Of a DNA stretch of 64,000 nucleotides, positions 23,940-32,400 are shown piece after piece (positions within the stretch are counted from its first letter, which is position 1; each line of letters opens with the position of its first letter). This DNA is from Candidatus Allofournierella merdavium (GTDB lineage Bacteria; Bacillota; Clostridia; Oscillospirales; Ruminococcaceae): contig DWYI01000020.1 in NCBI GenBank assembly GCA_019118765.1, forward strand, positions 1-64,000. Direction: 5' to 3'. The position numbers and the translations under genes were made by a program. The notes beneath the pieces were generated by a model. It had not been told where the DNA came from and did no database searches. It saw nothing but the letters and a program-made list of their open reading frames with translations.

Positions 23940-24155
23940 TTAAATGGTCCTGTTCTCGCTGTCGGAGGGCGCGTCCTCCTGATCCGCCTTTTGACCGGAG
24001 ACCGTCCCCATGGCCCCCTCCGGCGCAGCGCCCGGATCGGTTACTGCCGGATCCCGCATTACCTCCGCGCGGCAGGCGGCCCGCAGCGGACCTTCGATGA
24101 GGATTCCCGCGGGCAGGCCGCTGAATCGATCCGCCCCGTTTCCAAGATTTGACAT
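23940..24155 (-). CDS. Small hypothetical protein downstream of the HD protein
   Basis: 71 residues beginning MSNLGNGADRFSGLPAG, hydrophilic, with no membrane segment and no recognised motif. It starts 19 bases after the HD-domain stop in the same orientation, with AGAAGG upstream of the ATG at a long spacing. The frame also overlaps the downstream edge of the nagB terminator. It could be a co-transcribed small protein or a chance frame; nothing decides between these. Confidence 0.4.
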   Translation of the reverse strand: MSNLGNGADRFSGLPAGILIEGPLRAACRAEVMRDPAVTDPGAAPEGAMGTVSGQKADQEDAPSDSENRTI

Positions 24156-24174
24156 GGTCGTTTCCTTCTTTGTT

Positions 24175-24708
24175 CTACAGGCGGGCGGAGCCGGCCGGGG
24201 GGCAGGGGTCCGCTTCATAGAGCGTGCGGCACAGCTGCCTGCCCGCCTGCGTCCGGAACACCCGCTCCAGCGCCGCGTGCACGGCGTCCGGCCCCGCCTC
24301 GTCCTCGTAGAGGTTCACAAGGAAATCCGCCTCCACAAGGATCTGGTAATCCATGCCGTCAATATGGGTATAGGTGTGATGGTGCCCCACAAGGTAGCAG
24401 ATCCGCTCCACGTCGGCCCCGTCGAACCCCAGTTCCGTCAGCAGCGCGCGGGCATAGGCCGGGCCTTCCTTTTCCTGCAGCCTGCCGTCGCAGCTGCCAT
24501 ACTTCTCCTCTGCCGGGCGGATGCCGATGTCGTGCACCAGCGCGGCGCATTCCACGAGCCACTGGGTGTGATCGTCCAGCTTCTCCATGCGCCCGATCAG
24601 CTGCGCGAAGCGGTGCACCTTCACAAGATGCTGGATCCGCTTTGCATCGCCCCGGTTGAACGCGAACATCCGCAGTGCCAGCCGGTCTATTTTCTCCAGA
24701 TCCTGCAC
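24175..24708 (-). CDS. HD-domain protein (putative phosphohydrolase)
   Basis: 177 residues from GTG 24708, preceded by GGGGGAAGGA. The longer frame would run into the tRNA-Tyr gene and is rejected. HD features in order: KVHRFAQLIG (His), AALVHDIG (His-Asp), GHHHTYTHIDG and VEADFLVNLYEDEA (distal Asp). HD proteins hydrolyse nucleotides or phosphate esters with divalent metals. It lies 63 bases downstream of tRNA-Tyr, separated by a terminator. The substrate is unknown. Confidence 0.82.
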   Translation of the reverse strand: MQDLEKIDRLALRMFAFNRGDAKRIQHLVKVHRFAQLIGRMEKLDDHTQWLVECAALVHDIGIRPAEEKYGSCDGRLQEKEGPAYARALLTELGFDGADVERICYLVGHHHTYTHIDGMDYQILVEADFLVNLYEDEAGPDAVHAALERVFRTQAGRQLCRTLYEADPCPPAGSARL

Positions 24709-24743
24709 GGTTCCTTCCCCCTTTTTCCATATGTATACAGAAA

Positions 24744-24771
24744 GATCCCGGACGCCGCGCGTCCGGGATCC
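24744..24771 (-). terminator. Terminator after tRNA-Tyr
   Basis: GATCCCGGAC and GTCCGGGATC form a 10-bp stem directly after the tRNA CCA end, followed by CTTTCTG on the minus strand. Confidence 0.8.
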
Positions 24772-24857
24772 TGGTGGGAGCGGGTGGATTCGAACCACCG
24801 AAGCAATTATGCAACAGATTTACAGTCTGCCCCCATTGGCCGCTCGGGAACACTCCC
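24772..24857 (-). tRNA. tRNA-Tyr (GTA)
   Basis: 86 nt with encoded CCA. The acceptor arm GGGAGTG pairs with CGCTCCC, the discriminator is A, and the anticodon loop CTGTAAA carries GTA. A long class II variable arm and TTCGAATCC T-loop follow. Size and arms are those of bacterial tRNA-Tyr. Confidence 0.96.
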
Positions 24858-24888
24858 ACATGTTCCGCGCTCAATCGAGTGCTTAACT

Positions 24889-24917
24889 ATTATAGCAAGG
24901 AGGTCAAAAAAAAGCAA
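24889..24917 (-). promoter_or_regulatory. Sigma-A promoter of tRNA-Tyr
   Basis: On the minus strand TTGCTT (24912-24917) and TATAAT (24889-24894) are separated by 17 bases, about 30 bases before the tRNA 5' end. Confidence 0.78.
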
Positions 24918-25084
24918 GTGTTTTTTTCTTTTCGGCGGATATTTTTTTGATCGCCCCTCGGGAGGAGTCTTTCTGTTCAAAAATTCGTCACATTTATAGG
25001 GAATTTTTATGGTATGATAATATAGTAAAGTATTTAACAGGTGAATCAATACGGCGGTCGCCGCCGGAAAAGGAGGCGTTTATC

Positions 25085-26455
25085 ATGGCGGAAATTTCAG
25101 AGTACTCCCGCATCACCCCCCAGCTGGAGGCGTTGGCGGCCATCTGTCTTTCCAACAACCAGATCAACAAGGAAGACTATGTGCGCTACAACGTCAAGCG
25201 GGGCCTGCGCGATCTGGACGGCACCGGTGTGCTGGCGGGTCTTACCGAGATCAGCGAGATCATCAGCAGCAAGGTGGTGGACGGCAAAAAGGTGCCCTGC
25301 GACGGTGAACTGTACTACCGGGGGTATCCGGTGGAAAAACTCACCGGCGGCTTCATCCGCGACAAGCGCTTCGGCTTTGAGGAGACGGCCTATCTTTTGA
25401 TGTTCGGCCAGCTGCCCACCGCCGAACAGCTGAAGGAGTTCAACGACCAGCTGGCTTTCTACCGCAGCCTGCCCACCAACTTTGTGCGGGACGTCATCCT
25501 GAAGGCCCCCAGCAGCGACATGATGAACACCCTGGCCCGCTGCGTGCTGACCATGGCCAGCTACGACGACAAGCCGGATGACATCAGTCTCGCCAACGTG
25601 GTGCGCCAGTGCATCGACCTGATCGCCATCTTCCCGCTGATCGCGGTGTACGCCTACCAGGCCTACAACCACTACAAGAACGGCAACAGCCTGTACATCC
25701 ACACCCCCCGGCCGGACCTGTCCACCGCGGAGAACATCCTGACCCTGCTGCGGCCCGACGGCCAGTACACCCCGCTGGAGGCGCACATCCTGGACCTGTG
25801 CCTGGTGCTGCACGCCGAGCACGGCGGCGGCAACAACTCCACCTTTACCACCCATGTGGTCACCAGTTCGGGCACCGACACCTACAGCTGCATGGCCGCC
25901 GCGCTGGCCAGCCTGAAGGGTCCCCGCCACGGGGGCGCCAACATCAAGGTGGTGCAGATGTTCGAGGACCTGAAGGCCAGCGTGAAGGACTGGACCGACG
26001 AGGACGAGATCCGCGCCTACCTGCTGGGCTGCCTGGAGGGACAGCGCTTTGACAAGAGCGGCCTGATCTACGGCATGGGCCACGCGGTGTACTCCATCAG
26101 CGACCCCCGCGCCACCCTGCTGCGCACCTTTGTGGAGCAGCTCTCGGAGGAGAAGCACATGCACGAGGAGTACGCCCTCTATTCCGCGGTGGAGCGGCTG
26201 GCGCCCCAGGTCATCGGCGAGAAGCGCAAGATCTACAAGGGCGTTTCCGCCAATGTGGACTTTTACAGCGGCTTCGTATATCGGATGCTGGGCCTGCCCA
26301 CCGAACTGTACACCCCCATCTTTGCCATCGCCCGGGTGGCGGGCTGGAGCGCGCATCGCATGGAGGAGCTCATCAACATGGGCAAGATCATCCGCCCGGC
26401 CTATATGGCGGTGCAGCCCCACCGGGAGTATGTGCCGCTGGAGGACCGGGGCTGA
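25085..26455 (+). CDS. gltA: Citrate synthase (second copy)
   Basis: 456 residues carrying the same catalytic elements as the first copy: HAEHGGGN, GMGHAVYSISDPRA and NVDFYSG. Differences are mainly in the N-terminal 30 residues and in surface loops (for example IAIFPLIAVYAYQAY in place of IAGLPTIMVNAYQIK). AAAAGGAGG precedes ATG 25085; the open frame upstream covers non-coding AT-rich sequence. Upstream is an AT-rich region with TATGAT as a possible -10. A 45-residue membrane peptide follows 38 bases downstream. One copy may be a 2-methylcitrate synthase or differ in regulation. Confidence 0.92.
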   Translation: MAEISEYSRITPQLEALAAICLSNNQINKEDYVRYNVKRGLRDLDGTGVLAGLTEISEIISSKVVDGKKVPCDGELYYRGYPVEKLTGGFIRDKRFGFEETAYLLMFGQLPTAEQLKEFNDQLAFYRSLPTNFVRDVILKAPSSDMMNTLARCVLTMASYDDKPDDISLANVVRQCIDLIAIFPLIAVYAYQAYNHYKNGNSLYIHTPRPDLSTAENILTLLRPDGQYTPLEAHILDLCLVLHAEHGGGNNSTFTTHVVTSSGTDTYSCMAAALASLKGPRHGGANIKVVQMFEDLKASVKDWTDEDEIRAYLLGCLEGQRFDKSGLIYGMGHAVYSISDPRATLLRTFVEQLSEEKHMHEEYALYSAVERLAPQVIGEKRKIYKGVSANVDFYSGFVYRMLGLPTELYTPIFAIARVAGWSAHRMEELINMGKIIRPAYMAVQPHREYVPLEDRG

Positions 26456-26493
26456 CCGCGTCGGAAAACAAACGATGGACAAGGAGGTTTCTT

Positions 26494-26631
26494 ATGGGCA
26501 TCGATCTGGGACCGCACGCCGCGGGCCTCTTCGCGGGTCTGGGCTGGCTGTTCAACGGGGCGTTGGGCCTGTTGCAGGCGGCCGTCTGTGTACTGGTGAT
26601 CCTGGCCTGCATCAAGTATCTGAAAAAATGA
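26494..26631 (+). CDS. Small single-pass membrane peptide (45 residues)
   Basis: Starts MGIDLGPHAAGLF and continues through a hydrophobic stretch (about residues 14-41, including LLQAAVCVLVILACI), ending KYLKK. An AAGGAGG site lies seven bases before the ATG, one of the best in the window, which supports real translation. It follows citrate synthase 2 by 38 bases in the same orientation and is followed by a terminator, so it is probably co-transcribed. One membrane helix with a basic C-terminus. Function unknown. Confidence 0.72.
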   Translation: MGIDLGPHAAGLFAGLGWLFNGALGLLQAAVCVLVILACIKYLKK

Positions 26632-26700
26632 CCTTTGTCAGAATCGCGGCCCCGCGGCGGCGCCCGCACGGCCGCGGCGCAAAAACCGCCAACAGCAAAA

Positions 26701-26735
26701 CCGCCCGCCCCGAAATTCGGGGCGGGCGGTTTTTG
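26701..26735. terminator. Bidirectional terminator between citrate synthase 2 and rnfB
   Basis: CCGCCCGCCCCGAA and TTCGGGGCGGGCGG form a long stem with minimal loop, flanked by AAAA and followed by TTTTTGTTTG. Confidence 0.9.
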
Positions 26736-26752
26736 TTTGTCTCAGCCCTCGC

Positions 26753-27541
26753 TCACGGGCGCACGATGACGCCCTTGGGGCAAACCTCCACGCACTGACC
26801 GCAGCCGGTGCACTGGGAGTAGTCGATGCTGGCCAGGAAGTTCTCCACCTTGATGGCCTCGCTGGGGCAGGTCTTCTGGCACTTCATGCAGCCGATGCAG
26901 CCGGTCTGGCACTCCTTGTTGGTGAGAGCGCCCTTCTCGGTGTTGTGGCAGAGCACCCGGGGTTTCTGCTCCATGTTGGCGGACAGCTCGATCACGCTCT
27001 TGGGGCAGGCCGCCGCGCAGGCGCCGCAGCCGGTGCACTTTTCCGGGTCCACCTTGGCGATGCCGTCCACCACATGAATGGCGTCGAACTTGCAGGCCTT
27101 CACGCAGTCGCCCATGCCCAGGCACCCGAAGACGCATGCCTTGGGGCCGCCGTACAGGGCAGCGGCGGCGTCGCAGCTGGAAACGCCGTGGTAATCAAAA
27201 TTCTGGGTGCAGACGCCGGGTTTGCCCTGGCAGCGCACCGTCGCCTTGATGGTGGCGGTGGCGCCGGCCTCCACGCCCATGACCTTGGCCACCTCGGCGG
27301 CCGCCTTGGCGCCGCCGGGCACGCATTTGTTCACCGGCGCGCCGCTCTCCACAATGGCCTTGGCGTAGTCGGCGCAGCCGGCATAGCCGCAGGCGCCGCA
27401 GTTGGCGCCGGGCAGGCAGCCGGCCACCTCGCCGATGCGGGGATCCTCCTCCACCGCCATGAACTTGGCGGCCAGCACCAGAATGACAGAGCCCAGAAGG
27501 CCGGCCACGGTAACGATCGCAATAGCAAGTGCAATGTTCAT
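26753..27541 (-). CDS. rnfB: Rnf complex subunit RnfB (ferredoxin input)
   Basis: 262 residues: an N-terminal membrane helix (about 3-25), the CLPGANCGACGYAGC Fe-S motif (about 42-56), then many ferredoxin clusters including CVFGCLGMGDCVKACKF, CTGCGACAAACPKS, CIGCMKCQKTCPSEA and CTGCGQCVEVCPKG. It accepts electrons from reduced ferredoxin and passes them into the ion-pumping Rnf complex. ATG 27541 follows GAGGAGG. Last gene of the leftward operon, ending at the terminator near 26.7 kb. Confidence 0.94.
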   Translation of the reverse strand: MNIALAIAIVTVAGLLGSVILVLAAKFMAVEEDPRIGEVAGCLPGANCGACGYAGCADYAKAIVESGAPVNKCVPGGAKAAAEVAKVMGVEAGATATIKATVRCQGKPGVCTQNFDYHGVSSCDAAAALYGGPKACVFGCLGMGDCVKACKFDAIHVVDGIAKVDPEKCTGCGACAAACPKSVIELSANMEQKPRVLCHNTEKGALTNKECQTGCIGCMKCQKTCPSEAIKVENFLASIDYSQCTGCGQCVEVCPKGVIVRP

Positions 27542-27554
27542 CTCAGCCGCCTCC

Positions 27555-28175
27555 TCACATAGTACCGAAGATGTTTTCGACGATGCCGCCAAAACCGCCG
27601 AAGCTCAGCGCGGCCACCGACGCGGCCACCAGGGTGATGGGCAGGCCCTCAAAGCACTTGGGGGGCTGCGCGTCCTCCAGCCGCTTGCGCACGCCGCTGA
27701 ACATCACCATGGCCAGCATGAAGCCCACGCCGGCGCCCACGGCGCACACCATGCTCTCGGCAAAGTTGTAGCCGTTGTCGATGTTCAGCACGGTGACGCC
27801 CAGCACGGCGCAGTTGGTGGTGATCAGGGGCAGATACACGCCCAGGGCCTTGTGCAGGGGAGGCATGAATTTCTTCATGATGACCTCCACCAGCTGCACC
27901 AGCACGGCGATGACCAGAATGAAGACGATGGTCTGCAGGTAACCCAGGTCCCACTTGGGGGTGCCGTCGGCGTTCACCGGGGTCAGCAGATAGGTCTGGA
28001 TGGGCCAGGTGACGGCGGTGGCCAGGGCCATGACGAAGATGACCGCGCAGCTCATGCCGAAGGCGGAATCCAGTTTTTTGGACACGCCCAGGAAGGGGCA
28101 GATGCCCAGAAATTGCACCAGAACGTAGTTGTTCACCAGGATCATGGTGAAGAAGATAGCAGCCAAACCTGCCAT
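27555..28175 (-). CDS. rnfA: Rnf complex subunit RnfA
   Basis: 206 residues, six membrane helices. Characteristic are FTMILVNNYVLVQFLGICPFLGVSKK at the N-terminus (read in parts) and LPLITTNCAVLGVTVLN in the second half, each with the conserved Cys that helps ligate the membrane [2Fe-2S] cluster shared with RnfE. It shares one base with the stop of rnfE. Confidence 0.95.
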   Translation of the reverse strand: MAGLAAIFFTMILVNNYVLVQFLGICPFLGVSKKLDSAFGMSCAVIFVMALATAVTWPIQTYLLTPVNADGTPKWDLGYLQTIVFILVIAVLVQLVEVIMKKFMPPLHKALGVYLPLITTNCAVLGVTVLNIDNGYNFAESMVCAVGAGVGFMLAMVMFSGVRKRLEDAQPPKCFEGLPITLVAASVAALSFGGFGGIVENIFGTM

Positions 28176-28843
28176 TATTCATTGCCCCCTTTCGCGCCAC
28201 AGGCGCCCCTGGAGGGGCAACCCTCGCAGCCGATGCTGCGCTTTCTCCGGTCGCCCAGCTTGGTCTCCACGAAGATCACCAGAGCCATCAGCAGGCCGAA
28301 GGTAAAGAAGCCGCCGGCGGGGCTGGTCATGAAGGTGAAGCGGTCGATGGACTCGGGGATGATCTTGATGCCGTACCAGGTGCCGGCGCCCAGCACCTCG
28401 CGGATGGTGCTCATGAGCAGCAGGGTCAGGGTGAAGCCCAGGCCCATGCCCAGGCCGTCCAGCGCGGAGTCCACCACGCCGTTCTTGGAAGCGAACATCT
28501 CGGCGCGGCCGAGGATGATGCAGTTCACCACGATCAGGGGCAGATACACGCCCAGAGCGGCGTCCAGGTCAGGCAGGAAGGCCTTGACCAGGTTCTGCAC
28601 GATGGTCACGAAGGTGGCGATGACGGTGATATAGGCCGGCAGGCGAACCTGCTCGGGGATCACCTTGCGCAGCGCGGAGATGGCGATGTTGGAGCAGATC
28701 AGCACAAAGGTGGCCGCAAAGCCCATGCCGAAGGCATTGGACACCGCCGTGGTCAGGGCCAGCGTGGGGCAGGTGCCCAGCACAAGGCGGAGCACCGGGT
28801 TTTCCTTCACGAGGCCGTTGGTAAGAATTTTCAGTTTACCCAT
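28175..28843 (-). CDS. rnfE: Rnf complex subunit RnfE
   Basis: 222 residues, six membrane helices; homologous to RnfA. Signature ENPVLRLVLGTCPTLALTT (Cys near 25) and LPLIVVNCIILGRAEMFAS (Cys near 107). With RnfA it forms the pseudo-symmetric membrane core. The C-terminus has an unusual Cys-bearing tail (GCEGCPSRGACGAKGGNE), three cysteines within 10 residues, which could bind a metal. GGAGG precedes the ATG. Confidence 0.95.
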   Translation of the reverse strand: MGKLKILTNGLVKENPVLRLVLGTCPTLALTTAVSNAFGMGFAATFVLICSNIAISALRKVIPEQVRLPAYITVIATFVTIVQNLVKAFLPDLDAALGVYLPLIVVNCIILGRAEMFASKNGVVDSALDGLGMGLGFTLTLLLMSTIREVLGAGTWYGIKIIPESIDRFTFMTSPAGGFFTFGLLMALVIFVETKLGDRRKRSIGCEGCPSRGACGAKGGNE

Positions 28844-28863
28844 GGTTCAAACAGCCTCCTCTC

Positions 28864-30012
28864 TCAAGACGCGGACGAGGCGCTGGCGGCCCCGCTGGAA
28901 GCGGCGGACGCAGCCTCGCTGGCCGGGGCACTGGTGGCCTCGCCGGCCGGGGCACTGGTGGCCTCGCTGGCGGGCGCGCTGGTGGCCTCACTGGCGGGGG
29001 CGCTGGTGGCGCCGGCCGCGGCGGCCATGTTGGGGTTCAGCGCCGCCATGGCCTGCACGCACTTGCGAACCGCCTTCTTCACGCCCACGGTGGACTCGGT
29101 GGCGCCGGCCACGGTGTCCACACCGTCCAGCCCGGCCTCACCGGTGATGCCGGTGTACTGGCCCAGGTAATCCTCGCTGCCGGCCACGTCGCCGATGCCC
29201 GCGGTCTGGGTGGACACATCCACCCACACGCCGGTGATGGCGCCATTGGCGTCAAAGCCCACCGCCACGGTCATGGGGGCGGTGGCGTACTCCCAGCCCT
29301 TGTCCTCGGCGTAGAGCACATAGCTGCCGTCATCGCCCTGCCAGGCCTCGGTCAGGCCCTCGGGGGTGTCGATCTGGGTCATGGAGGTGGCGTTCGGCGC
29401 CAGCTGCGCGCGCACTTCCTCCGGGCTGAGGGTCACGGGGCCCTCGTCCACCACAGCGGCCTGGCCCAGAGCCACCTCGTTGAAGCAGTTCATGGCGCTG
29501 GTCACCGCGGACGCGGCAGCCTTGGAGGAAACGGTGGCGCCGGTCATGGCGTCGATGTTGGTGCCCACCACGGGCGCCTCGCTCATGCCGATGAACTGCT
29601 GGGTGAAGGTCACGCCCTTCTCGCTGCCGTCCACCAGCTGCTGGCCGTAGCCGGAGGTCTCGTTGTTGGCCAGGAACTGAATGCCCACGATGGTGCCGTT
29701 TGCGTCAAAGCCCACGATCACGGGCACGTCGCCGCCGAAGCCCTTGCCGTAGGCCTGGATGGCCCAGCCGGCGCCGTTGGAGGCCTTCATCACGGCCTGG
29801 ATGTTGCTGGTCTGGTAATCGGTGACCGCCTCAAAGGTGTCGGCGTCGGGCAGGACGGCATAATAGGCCTCGTTGGCCGCGGCGTCCTCCTGCGCCTTGA
29901 TGATGGGGGCCGTCACCTCATTGACGGCGGCCAGCGCGCCGCTGGCCACCAGGCAGATGGCGCCCAGAACCACGATGGGTTTTACGATCTCGCTCCAGGT
30001 TTTGCCTTTCAT
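28864..30012 (-). CDS. rnfG: Rnf complex subunit RnfG with duplicated FMN domain and Ala/Ser/Pro tail
   Basis: 382 residues, much longer than the usual RnfG of about 200. One N-terminal membrane helix (about 10-30) and two FMN-binding domains: the first has the covalent-FMN motif MTGATVSS (Thr near 158), the second VAGATEST (near 302). A C-terminal low-complexity tail of about 45 residues repeats ATSAPASE. The protein carries electrons on the outer face of the membrane. The ATG overlaps the rnfD stop by four bases. The second domain may be an added electron carrier or a docking module. Confidence 0.9.
   Translation of the reverse strand: MKGKTWSEIVKPIVVLGAICLVASGALAAVNEVTAPIIKAQEDAAANEAYYAVLPDADTFEAVTDYQTSNIQAVMKASNGAGWAIQAYGKGFGGDVPVIVGFDANGTIVGIQFLANNETSGYGQQLVDGSEKGVTFTQQFIGMSEAPVVGTNIDAMTGATVSSKAAASAVTSAMNCFNEVALGQAAVVDEGPVTLSPEEVRAQLAPNATSMTQIDTPEGLTEAWQGDDGSYVLYAEDKGWEYATAPMTVAVGFDANGAITGVWVDVSTQTAGIGDVAGSEDYLGQYTGITGEAGLDGVDTVAGATESTVGVKKAVRKCVQAMAALNPNMAAAAGATSAPASEATSAPASEATSAPAGEATSAPASEAASAASSGAASASSAS
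28907..29016 (-). repeat. 24-bp tandem repeat encoding the RnfG tail
   Basis: The motif CTGGTGGCCT recurs at 28931, 28955, 28979 and 29003, an exact 24-base period, with a partial copy before. Each unit encodes eight residues of the ATSAPASE type. Copy number is likely to vary between strains. Confidence 0.88.
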
Positions 30013-31007
30013 GCCTTCTTCGCCCCTTTCTTGTGTTTTTTATAGCCCAGGGGCACCTGCCGGGTCAGATCGTTGATATACGGCACGAACAGGTTCATGA
30101 GCAGGATGGCGTAGGACACGCCCTCGGCCATGTTGCCGAAGGCCCGGATGCCAAAGGTGATCAGGCCCAGGCCGATGCCGAAGACGATCTTGCCCTTCAG
30201 GGTGAAGGGGCTGGTGACATAGTCGGTGGCCATGAACACCGCGCCGAAGAGCAGGCCGCCGGCCAGCACCTCGTGCAGCACCAGCATGGCCGCGTCCGCC
30301 GCGCCCAGCTCGCCCACATTGAGCAGGAAGCTGAACACCGCGTAGCTGCCCACATAGGTGACGGGGATCGCCGCGCTGATGGTGCGGGTGAACAGCAGGA
30401 TGGCAAAGCCGATCAGGATGGCCAGGGCGCAGGTCTCGCCCATCACGCCGCCGTGGGTGCCCAGGAACAGATCCATCAGGGGGTACTTGCCCACGCCGCC
30501 GGGCACCTGCAGGGGGGTGGCGCCGGAGGCGGCGTCCACGCCCAGCATCAGGAAGGTGCGGGTGCACTTGTCGGGGTAGACCCAGGCGGTCATGCGGCTG
30601 GCAAAGCCGGTGAACAGCACGATGCGAGCCAGCAGCGCGGGGTTGGCAAAGTTCATGCCGATGCCGCCGAACAGCTGCTTGGCGATGACGATGGCGATGA
30701 ACGCGCCCACCACGGCGATCCACAACGGCATGCTGACCGGCATGTTCATTGCCAGGATGATGCCGGTGACCACGGCGGAGAGATCCCCCACCGGGTTGGG
30801 CTTTTTCATCAGGAAACAATACAGATACTCGAACAGCACGCAGGCCGCCACGGTGACGCCGGTCACCAGCAGGGTGTTGGCCCCGAAGATGATGGTGCTG
30901 GCCGCAACACAGGGCAGCAGCGCGATGATCACGTTCAGCATCAGCTTGCGGGTGCTGGAGTTGTCCTGAATGTGCGGGGAGGCGGTAACATTCAAACGGT
31001 TTTCCAT
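30009..31007 (-). CDS. rnfD: Rnf complex subunit RnfD
   Basis: 332 residues, about ten membrane helices. The covalent FMN site DAASGATPLQ lies near residue 160, and NxxxNP-type loops (FANPALLARIVLF) and LLFGAVFMATDYVTSPFT match the NqrB/RnfD family. It holds flavins within the membrane and participates in Na+ or H+ translocation. ATG 31007 fits a GAGG site; the frame extends nine codons upstream into rnfC. Confidence 0.94.
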   Translation of the reverse strand: MENRLNVTASPHIQDNSSTRKLMLNVIIALLPCVAASTIIFGANTLLVTGVTVAACVLFEYLYCFLMKKPNPVGDLSAVVTGIILAMNMPVSMPLWIAVVGAFIAIVIAKQLFGGIGMNFANPALLARIVLFTGFASRMTAWVYPDKCTRTFLMLGVDAASGATPLQVPGGVGKYPLMDLFLGTHGGVMGETCALAILIGFAILLFTRTISAAIPVTYVGSYAVFSFLLNVGELGAADAAMLVLHEVLAGGLLFGAVFMATDYVTSPFTLKGKIVFGIGLGLITFGIRAFGNMAEGVSYAILLMNLFVPYINDLTRQVPLGYKKHKKGAKKA

Positions 31008-31008
31008 A

Positions 31009-32319
31009 TTACTTGCTCGCCTCCTTCTTGGCAAATTCCTTGGCCAGGCTCATGGTCTGGGTGACCGGCCGCTTGGCGGGGCAGACAAAGCTGCAGCTGC
31101 CGCACAGCATGCACAGGTCGATGCACAGCTTGTTCAGCTCCTCGGCGTTCTTCTTGCTGAAGGCGCCCGCGATCACCACCGGCTCCAGGCCCATGGGGCA
31201 GGCGTCGATGCAGCGGCCGCAGCGGATGCAGGGCTGGGGAGCCGGCAGGGTGGCCTTCTGGGCGCTGAGCACCACCAGGCCGTTGTTCTGCTTGAGCACC
31301 GGAGTGGCGGGATCGGCCACTGCCACGCCCATCATGGGGCCGCCCATGATGATCTTGCCGATCTGCACGCCCTCTTTCAGGCCGCAGAAATCCAGCACCT
31401 CCTGGATGGGGGTGCCCACGATGACTTCAACGTTCTGGGGCTTTGCCACGGCGTCGCCGTCAATGGTCATCCGGCGGGTGACCAGAGGCATGCCGGTGGC
31501 CAGGTACTTGCCGATGGTGGACACGGTGGTCACGTTCAGCACGATCACGCCCGCGTCGGCGGGCAGGCCGCCCTGGGGCACCTCACGGCCGGTGACCGAC
31601 TCGATCAGCACCTTCTCAGCGCCCTGGGGGTAGCGGGTGGGCAGAGGCTTGACCTCCACGCCGGCCACGCCCTTGGCCAGGCTGCACATCAGGTCGATGC
31701 ACTCGGGCTTGTTGCGCTCGATGCCGATGAGGCACTTTTTGATGCCCAGATACTTCATCACGGCCTGGATGCCGCTCATCACCGTCTCGCTGTTCTCCAA
31801 AAACTCCCGGGCGTCGGCGGTCAGGTAGGGCTCGCACTCGGCGCCGTTGATGACCAGGGTGTCCACCGGGGTCTTGGGGCTCAGCTTCACGGCGGTGGGG
31901 AAACCGGCGCCGCCCAGACCCACAAGGCCGCAGGCCTGCACCGCAGCGATCAGGCTCTCCTTGTCGGTCACCACAGGCGGTTTCACCGCCGGGTCCACAG
32001 TCTGCAGCCCGTCGGGCTGGATGGTCACTGCCGGGCAGGATCTGCCGTTGGACAGGCGGATATCTTCCACACCGGTGACCGTGCCGGACACGCCGGAGTA
32101 GATGTTGGCGCCCACAAAGCCGCCGGCCTTGCCCACCAGGGTGCCCACCTGCACAGTGTCCCCCTTTTTCACCACCGGCGCACAGGGCGCGCCAATATGC
32201 TGCTGCATGGGAAGAACCACCTTGGAGGGAACGGGCATCCTGACCGTTTCCATCCCGGCGGTTCCTTTCTCATGCGGGACGCGGGCGCCCAGCGCCGCGC
32301 GCTTTAGCTTTTTCAACAT
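31009..32319 (-). CDS. rnfC: Rnf complex subunit RnfC (NADH-binding)
   Basis: 436 residues of the soluble peripheral subunit: an N-terminal barrel-sandwich domain (PSKVVLPMQQHIGAPCAPVV), NuoF-like GLVGLGGAGFPTAVKLS (NADH/FMN loop), INGAECEPYLTADAR, and two [4Fe-4S] motifs CIRCGRCIDACPMG (about 368) and CMLCGSCSFVCPAK (about 407). It transfers electrons between NAD and the complex. First gene of the operon; GGGGGATC lies before the ATG. Confidence 0.95.
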   Translation of the reverse strand: MLKKLKRAALGARVPHEKGTAGMETVRMPVPSKVVLPMQQHIGAPCAPVVKKGDTVQVGTLVGKAGGFVGANIYSGVSGTVTGVEDIRLSNGRSCPAVTIQPDGLQTVDPAVKPPVVTDKESLIAAVQACGLVGLGGAGFPTAVKLSPKTPVDTLVINGAECEPYLTADAREFLENSETVMSGIQAVMKYLGIKKCLIGIERNKPECIDLMCSLAKGVAGVEVKPLPTRYPQGAEKVLIESVTGREVPQGGLPADAGVIVLNVTTVSTIGKYLATGMPLVTRRMTIDGDAVAKPQNVEVIVGTPIQEVLDFCGLKEGVQIGKIIMGGPMMGVAVADPATPVLKQNNGLVVLSAQKATLPAPQPCIRCGRCIDACPMGLEPVVIAGAFSKKNAEELNKLCIDLCMLCGSCSFVCPAKRPVTQTMSLAKEFAKKEASK

Positions 32320-32400
32320 AAGTTGAACGATCCCCCATTTCTGTTTGTCTCGGGCAGCCGTTCCGCCCGGCTGGCGGACGCAAAATGCCCATTAACTTAT

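Noticed and set aside
24709..24798. N-terminal extension of the HD-domain protein
   Set aside because: It would overlap the tRNA-Tyr 3' end and its terminator; GTG 24708 with a good ribosome site is the better start.
28907..29016. Regular 24-base repeats resembling a CRISPR array
   Set aside because: The repeats are contiguous without spacers, lie in frame within rnfG and encode an eight-residue protein repeat.
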